DNA from: Imperialibacter sp. EC-SDR9
Lineage (GTDB): Bacteria > Bacteroidota > Bacteroidia > Cytophagales > Cyclobacteriaceae
Assembly: GCF_902498805.1 (NCBI RefSeq)
Contig: NZ_LR701574.1
Location: 186,001-250,000, forward strand
DNA length: 64,000 nucleotides
Direction of reading: 5' to 3'
The translations under genes and the position numbers were made by a program. The notes below the pieces were generated by a model that saw nothing but the letters and a program-made list of their open reading frames with translations, had not been told where the DNA came from and made no database searches. Within the stretch, counting starts at the first letter, position 1; each line of letters starts with the position of its first letter. This document shows positions 53,069-61,310 of this stretch, in pieces.

Positions 53069-54217
53069 TCAATTGGTTCTAAATGCCGTAGGGGTTTGAT
53101 TGGTAAATTTTTTGAAAGCAGTATTAAACGATGATTTCGAATTGAACCCTACTTGATAGAGAATCTCTAAAATAGTAAGTTTCTTATTAGACGGGTCTTT
53201 CATAAGTTCCTTGGCTTTTTCGATTCGGAATTCATTTATGAAATCAAAAAAATGCTGATTTGAATGGCGATTAATTAAGAGGGATAAATCACGAACAGGA
53301 ATAGTCACCTGTTTGGATAATTCTTGTATTGTTAGTGATGGCTCCAGATAGGGTTCGTTCTCTAAGACATACTTTTTCACAAAATCCATTTGTGAATTCA
53401 TTTCAACTGACTTTTGTGCATCAAGCGCCCCCTCATCGGAAGCAATAGGTTTTGTTTTTAGTTCTTTATTTAATGCTATCATATCAGCATCAACACCTTT
53501 AAAAAGCGTCGGGTTTTTTAACGCCTTTAATACAAACCAGCAGCTTATGATGAGTGCACAAATTCCGATAATTATATTAGACCAGTTGAGTAACAAATGA
53601 TAGTCAGTATATGAAAGCAAGTAGCTACAGACAACAAAGCTATGTGAGACTAAAAGAAGCACTGTCATCTGGAACAGCCATTTGTAGGAAGAGTTACTTG
53701 AATTAGTATGATTCTCAGAGTAAACGGATTTGTAATTTTTCAAAATCTTAAAAACTGCCAACATATAAAATACATACTGCAGCTCTCTCAGCACATAGAA
53801 AAAACGTATTTCAAGCATCTGTTTGAAATGCTCATAAATGTAAGGGCTGTCGACTGCTCTCGCTAAATAGAACCTGGGAACAAGCGCCACATTTGCGATA
53901 AGGAATGGAATGCTAAGCAGAAAATATTTAGGTTTTAATCGAAAATCAGAATAACAAGTGGCTTTGACATACAAATAGAATAGGGGTAGAATTAGCAAAC
54001 TAGTTGCCATTCTGAAAACCTCAAAATTCAAGCCGGCATCAATATACTTGTCAGTAAAAAAGCTACTTATGTCGAATACTGAGAGGATGAGAAAACCGGA
54101 AAAAAGCTTATTCGAGAGTTTGTTTTGTGCGTCCACCGTTTGCAGAAAAAAAGCAAAAAGCAGCATTAAAAAAGCGGTAATTAAAATAACAGCATCTAAA
54201 AAGATGAATTTGTCCAT
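53069..54217 (-). CDS. Membrane-anchored AraC-family regulator
   Basis: A 382-residue protein with seven predicted membrane helices in the first 230 residues (AVILITAFLMLLFAFFLQ; LSGFLILSVFDISSFF; LLILPLFYLYVK; FLLSIPFLIANVALV; LFQMTVLLLVSHSFVV; WSNIIIGICALIISCWFVL), then a linker and an AraC helix-turn-helix pair (TIQELSKQVTIPVRDLSLLINRHSNQHFFDFINEFR and ILEILYQVGFNSKSSFNTAFKKFTNQTPTAFR). Such 7TM-AraC proteins sense at the membrane and bind DNA directly. The likely target is the hydrolase gene downstream or its own promoter. The gene is AT-rich. Confidence 0.9.
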   Translation of the reverse strand: MDKFIFLDAVILITAFLMLLFAFFLQTVDAQNKLSNKLFSGFLILSVFDISSFFTDKYIDAGLNFEVFRMATSLLILPLFYLYVKATCYSDFRLKPKYFLLSIPFLIANVALVPRFYLARAVDSPYIYEHFKQMLEIRFFYVLRELQYVFYMLAVFKILKNYKSVYSENHTNSSNSSYKWLFQMTVLLLVSHSFVVCSYLLSYTDYHLLLNWSNIIIGICALIISCWFVLKALKNPTLFKGVDADMIALNKELKTKPIASDEGALDAQKSVEMNSQMDFVKKYVLENEPYLEPSLTIQELSKQVTIPVRDLSLLINRHSNQHFFDFINEFRIEKAKELMKDPSNKKLTILEILYQVGFNSKSSFNTAFKKFTNQTPTAFRTN

Positions 54218-54428
54218 TTAACTATTTTTTATCAAATAATCCGTTCTAAGCATGAAAACAGGCGATTTCTTATTGATGTCATACCCTTCTTATAATTATA
54301 ACAATATAGCCTCACAATTCCTGTTTTTGGAAACCCTGCCAAGGTGAGAGTTGTGAATCCTCATCAATGGGCAGCCAACGCTCCGTTAAGCTAGTTTTAA
54401 CTCGCCCGAAAGGCACTTTTGAATAAAG

Positions 54429-55163
54429 CTAAATCCCCAGGACCTCCTTCAACTTGGCATAGCCACTCTGACTCAGCGGAATACGGGTGCCACTTCTCAA
54501 AAGGGCAAGATGGCTGTCTTTTTCCGCCGCCTCAATGCGGGTAAGCTCCTGCAGGTTCATCAGGTACGAACGATGGATCCGCACAAATTGCTTGGGGTCG
54601 AGTACTTTTTCAAAATGACCCATGGTTTTCTTTTTCAGGTAAAAGCCCTCCTTTGTGTGAATTTTCACATAGTCGTCGTAGGCTTCCAGGTAGTGCACGG
54701 TGTGAATCGGCAGGATGACGATGTTATTGCCCTTTTTCACAACAATACGTAGGCGCTCTTCGGGCAGTGAAGTGTTTTCAAGTAGTTCCGTTGTGTCCTG
54801 CGGCGCACCGCCTTGCAGGCTTCGCCACTTCTGAATGGCCTTGTCGAACCGCTCTTTGCTGAAGGGCTTGAGCAGGTAATCCAGCGCATGTTGTTCAAAA
54901 GCCTGAATGGCATACTCGTCGAAGGCAGTGGTAAAAATGACCGTTGGAGGGTTCTCTACCAGTTCGAGCATCTCAAAGCCATTGATTTTTGGCATCTGAA
55001 TGTCGAGAAAAATAAGGTCAGGCTTATGTTGCGCAATCGCTTTTACGCCTTCAAACCCGTCGTTGCATTCGTCAACAATGGCAATGTCGGCATAAGCGCT
55101 GAGGTATTCTTTTACCATGCTGCGGGCCAGCGGCTCGTCATCTATTAGTATCACTTTGGTCAT
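54429..55163 (-). CDS. LytTR-family response regulator of the LytS/LytR type
   Basis: A 244-residue regulator: receiver domain (about 3-118) with D8/D9, phospho-acceptor D54 in LIFLDIQMPKING and K99 in LLKPF; LytTR DNA-binding domain (about 140-244) with VHYLEAYDDYVKI and FVRIHRSYLMNLQ. It overlaps the upstream kinase by 4 bp, so the two are a translationally coupled pair. With the LiaF-like and DUF4288 genes upstream it forms a four-gene unit. It presumably regulates envelope genes; no target site could be read. Confidence 0.95.
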   Translation of the reverse strand: MTKVILIDDEPLARSMVKEYLSAYADIAIVDECNDGFEGVKAIAQHKPDLIFLDIQMPKINGFEMLELVENPPTVIFTTAFDEYAIQAFEQHALDYLLKPFSKERFDKAIQKWRSLQGGAPQDTTELLENTSLPEERLRIVVKKGNNIVILPIHTVHYLEAYDDYVKIHTKEGFYLKKKTMGHFEKVLDPKQFVRIHRSYLMNLQELTRIEAAEKDSHLALLRSGTRIPLSQSGYAKLKEVLGI

Positions 55164-56200
55164 ATCGATGGAGGAATTTTGATAGTGGTGGTAAATTCTC
55201 CTCCCTGCTGTGAGGTGAGAAGCAAATCGTTTCTATGATAAAGCAGGTACAGTCTGCGTTTTACCGACGACAATCCAAAGCCAGTTCCTCTGGCAGTGAC
55301 TGACGTTTCAGGATCGAAAGGGTTCTTTATTTCAATGTGCAGCATGGTGCCCTCCATGGCGGCCTTCACGGAAACGGTGATTTCTCCTACCGTGTCATAC
55401 AGCCCGAATTTGATGGCGTTCTCCACTATGGGCTGCAACAGCAGCGAAGGGAGTTTGTGGGCCACGCATTCATCGTTTTGTAAAATTTCTACTCTTAGCC
55501 TATGACCAAATCTCACCTTTTCGATATCGAGGTAAAGCTGTAAATGCTTCAGCTCTTCTTCCAGCGTCACGAGCTTGCCGTCTTCTTTCTTGACCGTGCC
55601 CCGCAAAAAATCAGATAGCTGATGGATCATGCTGCGGGCTTCCTCGGGGCGTGTACCTACCAGTGCGCTGATAGAATTGAGGCTGTTGAACAGAAAGTGG
55701 GGCTGCAATTGCTGGCGAAGCTGGCTGAGTTCTACCTCACGGGAAAGCTTCATCGCATCCTCCTTCCGTTGTTCTGTTTCCGTCCGTTCGGTGACATACA
55801 CCCAAAACCAGGTGAGTATGGCCACCAGCAGCATCATAAGCAACCCAACGGTGCCACGAATCGACAGGGTGCTGGCAAGAAACTCCTCATAGCCAGGCGT
55901 TTTGGCATTGACCTGTTCGAGGATAAATTGCTGTGCCACAAGGCAAATAATGCTTAAGACAATTGCCCGCATAAGCACAAATATTGCCGTGCGTCGGCCA
56001 GGCTGATAGGCATGCATGGAGGTGTTCATGGTGTAGCCCGCCACAGCATAGATCAATTGAGTGATGGAAGCATCCGTCAGTGCCGTTTCCCAGTCAAAGC
56101 CAGCATGCAGCATGGCGTAGGTTTGGACGGCCATCCAAAACATCCACCAGGCCAGGTAGCTCAGGGCAATGGTGGTGTGGGAAACGAGTGGTTTGGTCAT
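55160..56200 (-). CDS. Membrane histidine kinase, LytS/YehU (His_kinase) type
   Basis: A 346-residue kinase with four membrane helices in the first 135 residues and no large sensor domain, so sensing is intramembrane or through a partner protein. The His_kinase box is QLQPHFLFNSLNSISA with phospho-accepting H168. The HATPase_c_5-type domain has LLLQPIVENAIKFG (N box) and GTGFGLSSVKRRL (G box). It is coupled to the LytTR regulator by a 4-bp overlap and begins 1-2 bases after the DUF4288 stop. A LiaF-like protein two genes upstream is the best candidate for its sensory partner. Confidence 0.94.
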   Translation of the reverse strand: MTKPLVSHTTIALSYLAWWMFWMAVQTYAMLHAGFDWETALTDASITQLIYAVAGYTMNTSMHAYQPGRRTAIFVLMRAIVLSIICLVAQQFILEQVNAKTPGYEEFLASTLSIRGTVGLLMMLLVAILTWFWVYVTERTETEQRKEDAMKLSREVELSQLRQQLQPHFLFNSLNSISALVGTRPEEARSMIHQLSDFLRGTVKKEDGKLVTLEEELKHLQLYLDIEKVRFGHRLRVEILQNDECVAHKLPSLLLQPIVENAIKFGLYDTVGEITVSVKAAMEGTMLHIEIKNPFDPETSVTARGTGFGLSSVKRRLYLLYHRNDLLLTSQQGGEFTTTIKIPPSI

Positions 56201-56201
56201 G

Positions 56202-56540
56202 TTACAACACAGGGTTATGCATCAGTTGGAGCAATGCCGCCTTTTGATGTACATAATGAACATAGGCGGTGCTTTCTTCCGGTTCGTGAATTTGCGAAAA
56301 TAATTCAACTCCATCTTTCAATTCGTCAACCGGAATCACATCGCAAACGTCGATGAACTTCCACTTCACTGTTTGATTATGCACGTTGGCAAAAGTATCT
56401 TCTTCACTACGGCCAAGCATTCGTGCTTTCTGAAAAGCCTCTTCATCACTATTAGCTTGTATCAGCCGCAGCGTTTCATCAAACTGCGGCCGATCTCCTG
56501 CGCAAATCTCAAAGACGATTTTTGACAAGTACCATTCCAT
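56202..56540 (-). CDS. DUF4288 family protein
   Basis: A 112-residue soluble protein starting at the ATG at 56538-56540 (MEWYLSKIVF); a GTG one codon earlier overlaps the preceding stop. It matches the DUF4288 pattern: WYLSKIVFEICAGD, PQFDETLRLIQANSDEEAFQKARMLG, KWKFIDVCDVIPVDELKDGVELFSQIHE and an end region with HQKAALLQ. Function is unknown; the family is common in Bacteroidota. Its position inside a LiaF-like/LytS/LytR operon with 1-3 bp spacing implies a role in that circuit, for example as a cytoplasmic modulator. Confidence 0.85.
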   Translation of the reverse strand: MEWYLSKIVFEICAGDRPQFDETLRLIQANSDEEAFQKARMLGRSEEDTFANVHNQTVKWKFIDVCDVIPVDELKDGVELFSQIHEPEESTAYVHYVHQKAALLQLMHNPVL

Positions 56541-56542
56541 CA

Positions 56543-57262
56543 CTAGTAGCTCTTGATATCCAGTCCGCCGAACATCACTGTGCCCTTCAGTATCAGCACT
56601 TTGCTGTTGTCATCGGCCTGCACTATTGGTCGCTTGTCGTCGATGCCTCCCAAAATGGCCGTGGCCTCGTTCCTGATATTCCAATGAGGCGGTACTATCA
56701 GCTTAACGCCACCGAAAGCCACACTGAAATCCATCACGATGGTGCCCTGGAAGTCGGCTTGCATCAGGTCCAGATCGGTGCCACCAAAAATGTTGTCAAC
56801 TCTTCCTCCCTGGAAGTTCTTAGTGATTATCTTTTTTTTCACACCCCCGAAAAGCACAGAAGAGTCGATAAAGTCATCGGAAGAGTTTTCCGTGGTAAGT
56901 CCTTTCTCCCACCGGTTCTGTTTTGGTCTCAGGATCATATAGAGACCGGCGCCTATGATAATGACAGGCCAGAAAACATGGCGATACTCATAGCCCAGTA
57001 GTTCATCCTGAACTAGAAAGATGGTTCCAATGACAATAGGCACTATCCATCCACCAGGCTGAAACGACCTGCGTGCACCAATGAACAATCCTACGCCGAT
57101 CAGGATCATTTCCCAGGAGAAGATCCAGCGAGGCACATCGAGGTGCATTTGCCTGGCCAATAGCACCGAGCCAATGACTATCAGAATTACTCCCGCAAGC
57201 GGGCGATTAGATTTTGGAGAAGCCCTTTGGGCGTTTTCCGGAGAAGTGTTTCGTTTATCCAT
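56543..57262 (-). CDS. LiaF-like membrane protein
   Basis: A 239-residue protein with about four short membrane helices (about 22-125: LAGVILIVIGSVLLARQ; WEMILIGVGLFIGAR; WIVPIVIGTIFLVQD; VFWPVIIIGAGLYMIL), then a cytoplasmic or periplasmic right-handed beta-helix-type domain of the LiaF C-terminal family (SVLFGGVKKKIITKNFQGGRV, NIFGGTDLDLMQADF, VAFGGVKLIVPPHW, ILKGTVMFGGLDIKSY). In Firmicutes LiaF holds the LiaS kinase inactive until cell-wall antibiotics arrive. Here it heads an operon with a LytS-type kinase, so the analogous arrangement is likely though unproven. The GG-repeat makes a regular strand pattern. Confidence 0.88.
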   Translation of the reverse strand: MDKRNTSPENAQRASPKSNRPLAGVILIVIGSVLLARQMHLDVPRWIFSWEMILIGVGLFIGARRSFQPGGWIVPIVIGTIFLVQDELLGYEYRHVFWPVIIIGAGLYMILRPKQNRWEKGLTTENSSDDFIDSSVLFGGVKKKIITKNFQGGRVDNIFGGTDLDLMQADFQGTIVMDFSVAFGGVKLIVPPHWNIRNEATAILGGIDDKRPIVQADDNSKVLILKGTVMFGGLDIKSY

Positions 57263-57371
57263 TTGATTAAGTTTTTCTGAAAGTAACGGCAGAAAAATGA
57301 CCCAGGCTACAGCAAAACGGCCACGACCGGAGAGAAGTCGGTGAACAAGGGATTAGCGTCGGTAAACGAAG

Positions 57372-58622
57372 TCACCCCCACTTCAATCCCACGCCCCAGG
57401 CACCAACGGCACTGATAAGAAGCACGGAGCCTTCGTTGTACACGTCGTCGAGGGAGATGCTTAGGATATTGATGCCCAGCACATACCAAAGCCCAACGGC
57501 CAGCAAACCTACCAGCACACCGCCACTGAACGACTTCCAGGAAAATTTGCTGTCGCTCTTGAGGTATTTAACGCTGGCTCCAATGAGCCCACCTATGAGT
57601 GTGAAAAGGAGAAAGGTGTAAGGAAAGTCGTACTGAAAGCCCTCCAGGTTAGAGCTAAAGCCAGTGGAGAAGGCGGCCAGCTTCACCGGCCCGTCGCCCT
57701 GGGAGCGGATGTAGACGGTTTTTGTTTCGTTGTTGCTCAACACAAAGCTCTCTTCGGACAATGTGCCGGCCCCTTCTTCAAACAAGAACCTGATTTCAGC
57801 GCTGCCGCTTCCTATCCCTTTCAAAATGACTTCAACGGGTACTTCTTGTATGCCATACCCTTGTGCAAACTTCTTGCGGGCTTTGATCGTAAGGGGTGAC
57901 TTCACCCCCACTTTGGTTATATACCCCTCGGGGTTCAGTCGGGTACGGAGCCTCAGCTCTGCCGAATCCTTCAAGTTGTCGGTAGCTGTGAGCTTGATGC
58001 TTGACGAGGGCAGGTTGAGATGATCAATCTCTATCCAGCCCGGGCTGATGCCTCCTATTTCCAGAGAGGCGGGCTCAATGAAGACAGGGTCGATTGTAGG
58101 TAAATGGCCGCCGCCCGACTCGGGCAACAGAATGAAATTGATACTGCCCAAAAAGGCGTTTTGAGAAAAGTCGTACTGCAGCGGCAGCGCCGAGGTGAAA
58201 AAGATGTAGTATCTGATGTCCTGACTTTCGGTTTGGCCTGGCAGCACAAACACTTCGGGGATCAGCTGTTCTGGTGATACGGTTGTGTCGCCCGTTGTGA
58301 AAACTGGCCGTGTTTCCTGCTGCTGGAGCACCTCCCTGGCTTCGGCACCGGCTACTTCCACTTTGTCGCCAAAGCGAACCGCCTTTAGTTGGTTTTGCCG
58401 CAGGGTGATTTCACCGTCTTCAACAATGTTGATCTCAGGCACAGCTTCTTGCTGCTGAAACGTGGCCTCTCTCAGCTGTGTGGAATTGGCTTTGAAGATC
58501 TTACCAAGCTTGTCCCGGTCGATTTTTCGATCCTGAGCTGTTGCACCCTGCTGGAAGCAAATGACTAGCAGAAGAATGAAACCAAGAACGAACCACAGTG
58601 TATGTTTTTCCTTGAAGTCCAT
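57372..58622 (-). CDS. Unrecognised membrane-anchored protein with C-terminal helices
   Basis: A 416-residue protein I cannot assign. It has a signal peptide or anchor (TLWFVLGFILLLVICFQQGATAQ), a periplasmic beta-rich body of about 290 residues (segments such as IFFTSALPLQYDFSQNAFLGS, GWIEIDHLNLPSSSIKLTA and EIRFLFEEGAGTLSEESFVLS suggest Ig-like strands), and three membrane helices at the end (PYTFLLFTLIGGLIGASVKYL; SGGVLVGLLAVGLWYVLGINIL; VLLISAVGAWGVGLKWG). It lies 78 bp downstream of a YdjC-type deacetylase and ends an operon of three. It could be a scaffold or sensor for envelope carbohydrate; inference only. Confidence 0.75.
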   Translation of the reverse strand: MDFKEKHTLWFVLGFILLLVICFQQGATAQDRKIDRDKLGKIFKANSTQLREATFQQQEAVPEINIVEDGEITLRQNQLKAVRFGDKVEVAGAEAREVLQQQETRPVFTTGDTTVSPEQLIPEVFVLPGQTESQDIRYYIFFTSALPLQYDFSQNAFLGSINFILLPESGGGHLPTIDPVFIEPASLEIGGISPGWIEIDHLNLPSSSIKLTATDNLKDSAELRLRTRLNPEGYITKVGVKSPLTIKARKKFAQGYGIQEVPVEVILKGIGSGSAEIRFLFEEGAGTLSEESFVLSNNETKTVYIRSQGDGPVKLAAFSTGFSSNLEGFQYDFPYTFLLFTLIGGLIGASVKYLKSDSKFSWKSFSGGVLVGLLAVGLWYVLGINILSISLDDVYNEGSVLLISAVGAWGVGLKWG

Positions 58623-58700
58623 AAATTTTGATCAGCTGGTTTACTTACGTAATATACTAAATACAAAAAAGTCCTCTCTGAAAATAGCTGCCAGATGTCC

Positions 58701-59903
58701 TCACGCCTTCCTCACCACCACAGGGCTTAATGCCAAACTTGGATCCGACTTCCAGGGGCTGCCTTTCTCCAGCGACAGGTATTCCGCTACTCTCCCATCG
58801 AAATGCTTGATATTGATGCCTGGGTACGAAGTATCCAGGTCTTTGTAATGGCGCACCAGGTCCCTTTGCCGCCGCAAAGTGGTTTTGAGCAAATGGATGA
58901 CGATCTCTCTCGTGTGGTCTTTACTTACCAAAAAATCGTACAGCCATTCCTCTAGCTTACCCTGCTTTTTCTTCACCTGGCTCAGGTAGCTGATCACAGC
59001 GAAAGGTGGCAGTGGCCCATAGTGGTCAACAATAGTATGTTGAGCCCCTTCTACTTTCGACCCAAACTCTTCATCCCATGCATTCATTTTATCAATCGAC
59101 GGCAGATCAATGTCGGTGATGACAAGCGTGTCGTACCAAAATCTCTTCGAAGAGGGCAGGAATTTGTGCGTTCTGAGAGGAACGTCGTTTTTCTGTGACC
59201 ACTCCTGCATATGCCGGAAAAGAGGCTTGTTGAACGTCAGTATATCGTGATGGGACGTCAAATGATCAGGTTTGCGTTTGAACACCGCCTTGAATTTCTC
59301 ATACTGTGCATCGAGTTCAGCCTTGATCTGATCAACAAAACCCTCCCGCTCGTAGTCCGTATCGAAGTCGGTGTATTTGCGGAAATATTTGCCATTGAGC
59401 AGGTTGCTTACATCCCCGGTTGATACGGGTTCGCCCGATGTGATGGTGAAATGTAGCCCCACATGGGTGGTTTCGTACAGCTTACGGCTGTCACCCACCC
59501 GTTCATAGCTGCACAGGAAGTCGTGCCAAGCTTTGAGGTAATCGCCTTTGGTATCTCCAGGTCGGTTAACGAATACGGCGATGGAGTTGATCCTACCATA
59601 CCTTAGCGCTACTTTAGCACCCATATCAATATCGTCCACCACACCAATATCATCGGCAGTGACAATTAGTTTTTTCTCTATAAATGGCACTTCGGAATTG
59701 GCGTTGATAGCGCCGCTCCACACAAAGGTTTGGTTGGCTAGCACGTACCAAATGTCGATTTCCTTGTACATCTCGCCTCTGATGGCATGCGAAACCTCTA
59801 CCATGGTTCCGACGGGCAAGGCAGGCGCTCTTTTTGCCCTGACGGTCGGCTTATCCAGCCTTACATTCACCAGCTGAGTAACGGTTCCTTTGATCTTTTC
59901 CAT
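58701..59903 (-). CDS. YdjC/ChbG-type deacetylase with N-terminal SH3-like domain
   Basis: A 400-residue protein without signal peptide. Residues about 5-68 look like a small SH3-type beta-barrel (VTQLVNVRLDKPTVRAKRAPALPVGTMVEV ... DIWYVLANQTFVWSGAI). From about 78 it follows the ChbG/HpnK/YdjC carbohydrate deacetylase pattern: LIVTADDIGVVDDIDMG (D84, D85), HVGLHFTITSGEPVS near 147-162, and KPDHLTSHHD near 212-221, which together supply the metal-binding Asp and His residues. Enzymes of this group remove acetyl from amino sugars. The start codon overlaps the preceding stop by 1 bp. It may recognise peptidoglycan or chitin fragments. Confidence 0.8.
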   Translation of the reverse strand: MEKIKGTVTQLVNVRLDKPTVRAKRAPALPVGTMVEVSHAIRGEMYKEIDIWYVLANQTFVWSGAINANSEVPFIEKKLIVTADDIGVVDDIDMGAKVALRYGRINSIAVFVNRPGDTKGDYLKAWHDFLCSYERVGDSRKLYETTHVGLHFTITSGEPVSTGDVSNLLNGKYFRKYTDFDTDYEREGFVDQIKAELDAQYEKFKAVFKRKPDHLTSHHDILTFNKPLFRHMQEWSQKNDVPLRTHKFLPSSKRFWYDTLVITDIDLPSIDKMNAWDEEFGSKVEGAQHTIVDHYGPLPPFAVISYLSQVKKKQGKLEEWLYDFLVSKDHTREIVIHLLKTTLRRQRDLVRHYKDLDTSYPGINIKHFDGRVAEYLSLEKGSPWKSDPSLALSPVVVRKA

Positions 59904-61060
59904 TACCCAACTGCTTTTGTTTCCACCGCATCTGCCTTTCTGGGGTCTTCCTTCGCTGCCACCGGCATTTGCAGGGAGCTTCTGATTTTCACCAGTTTAT
60001 TTAGCAGGTCGAACCAAAAGGGGCCACCCAACGAAATAGCAAAGGCTGTAATGAGGTAGCCAAATCCGGGCCAGGTGTCGGCTTCTTCTTTTTGGCTGCT
60101 CAACACAGCATTGTATTTCGCAATTTCGCTTTTTACGGAGTCCATGTACTGCTTCTGCTTAGTAAAAGTTTCCGCATCGACACCGTCGGGATGCTGCGCC
60201 AGGAACTCAGTTGCCCCTGCCACAAACATCGCCCGCATGTCTTCGTTCTTCGACAGGTCCGACGCAATTAGAATCGTGTCCACTTTAAATGCAATCGCCA
60301 GGCCGAGTCCTATCAGGAAGGTCAGGAAAGTCACCTTACGCTTATACCAGCCGACAATGCGATCCATTTGCTCGTTGTACCATTTCTCTATCAACGCCTT
60401 GAATTTCTCTATGTCATTGGCGGCATCGTACCAAAGCGATTTCAGCTGGTAGTTGGTTTCTTTATCGATGGTAAAGGGTTGGAGAATTTCAGCACTACTG
60501 CGATTGGCTTTCTTTTGAAGATCACCTTTGAGGTAGGCCAACTCCTCAGAAAAGGCCTCGAATTCAAACAGATCCTTTTTGGCGTCAAGCTGGCTGATAT
60601 CGCTTTCAAGTTGATCGATCCGGCCTTGCAATTCCTTCAGGTCAAACCGGGGAATGATGCCGAGCGAGGCGCTGATGTTTTCTCCTTCGTCGTCGTAATC
60701 GCCACTTCTCAACAGGTCAATTATGGCAGCACTGAACCTATCGGGTGCGATGTAAGAAGGCCTGCTGGTTGCCAGGCTAACCAATCCCTTCTGTGCCAGA
60801 AATTTAATAGACGGGTGCTTGTAGAAAGCTTCTGTGAAGCCGTTGCCACGAAAGGCAATAAAGAGATTGAGAAAAGTGTAGTTGAATCTATTGGTGTTAC
60901 CGTCATCCGAAAGCATCCTGTCAATACCTGCGAGAAGGTTTTTGCCCCTGGAGCCAAACGAAGAGGTGACGGACTCCACAATGGTGGTAGCAAAAAGACT
61001 GTACAACAAAAAAATGAATATCAGGCTGATGAAGACATCGAGCACAACAAGTCCGGTCAT
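59903..61060 (-). CDS. Unrecognised membrane protein
   Basis: A 385-residue protein starting at the ATG at 61058-61060; an in-frame TTG eight codons earlier is possible. An N-terminal helix (VLDVFISLIFIFLLYSLFATTIVE) is followed by a cytoplasmic region of about 200 residues with a coiled coil (about 135-185), the NEQMDRIVGWYKRKVTFLTFLIGLGLAIAF pattern marking the second helix, a helical loop (about 265-335), and a last helix with the motif AFAISLGGPFWFDLL. The WYKR and GGPFWFD motifs are shared by a family of unnamed membrane proteins in several phyla. It heads the three-gene operon (59903 overlap of 1 bp with the deacetylase). Function unknown. Confidence 0.78.
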   Translation of the reverse strand: MTGLVVLDVFISLIFIFLLYSLFATTIVESVTSSFGSRGKNLLAGIDRMLSDDGNTNRFNYTFLNLFIAFRGNGFTEAFYKHPSIKFLAQKGLVSLATSRPSYIAPDRFSAAIIDLLRSGDYDDEGENISASLGIIPRFDLKELQGRIDQLESDISQLDAKKDLFEFEAFSEELAYLKGDLQKKANRSSAEILQPFTIDKETNYQLKSLWYDAANDIEKFKALIEKWYNEQMDRIVGWYKRKVTFLTFLIGLGLAIAFKVDTILIASDLSKNEDMRAMFVAGATEFLAQHPDGVDAETFTKQKQYMDSVKSEIAKYNAVLSSQKEEADTWPGFGYLITAFAISLGGPFWFDLLNKLVKIRSSLQMPVAAKEDPRKADAVETKAVG

Positions 61061-61310
61061 TGCAGTAGGTGGTTGATAAGACAATGAATTTCAGCAAATT
61101 TTCACACCCTTGCAATCCCTATTTATCGGTATTTTGATGATAACAATCTAATAATCATGTCATTATCAATTATTCTACGCACAATTCAATGAAATGAACT
61201 CAAAAAGACGCTTTCGATGACAGCCGGCTTGCCAGGGCCTTATGTAACATTTTACAAGGCAAGTTGAGCGCCTGGCGAAATATTTGGCTGTCGATTGCTA
61301 TCTTCACTCC

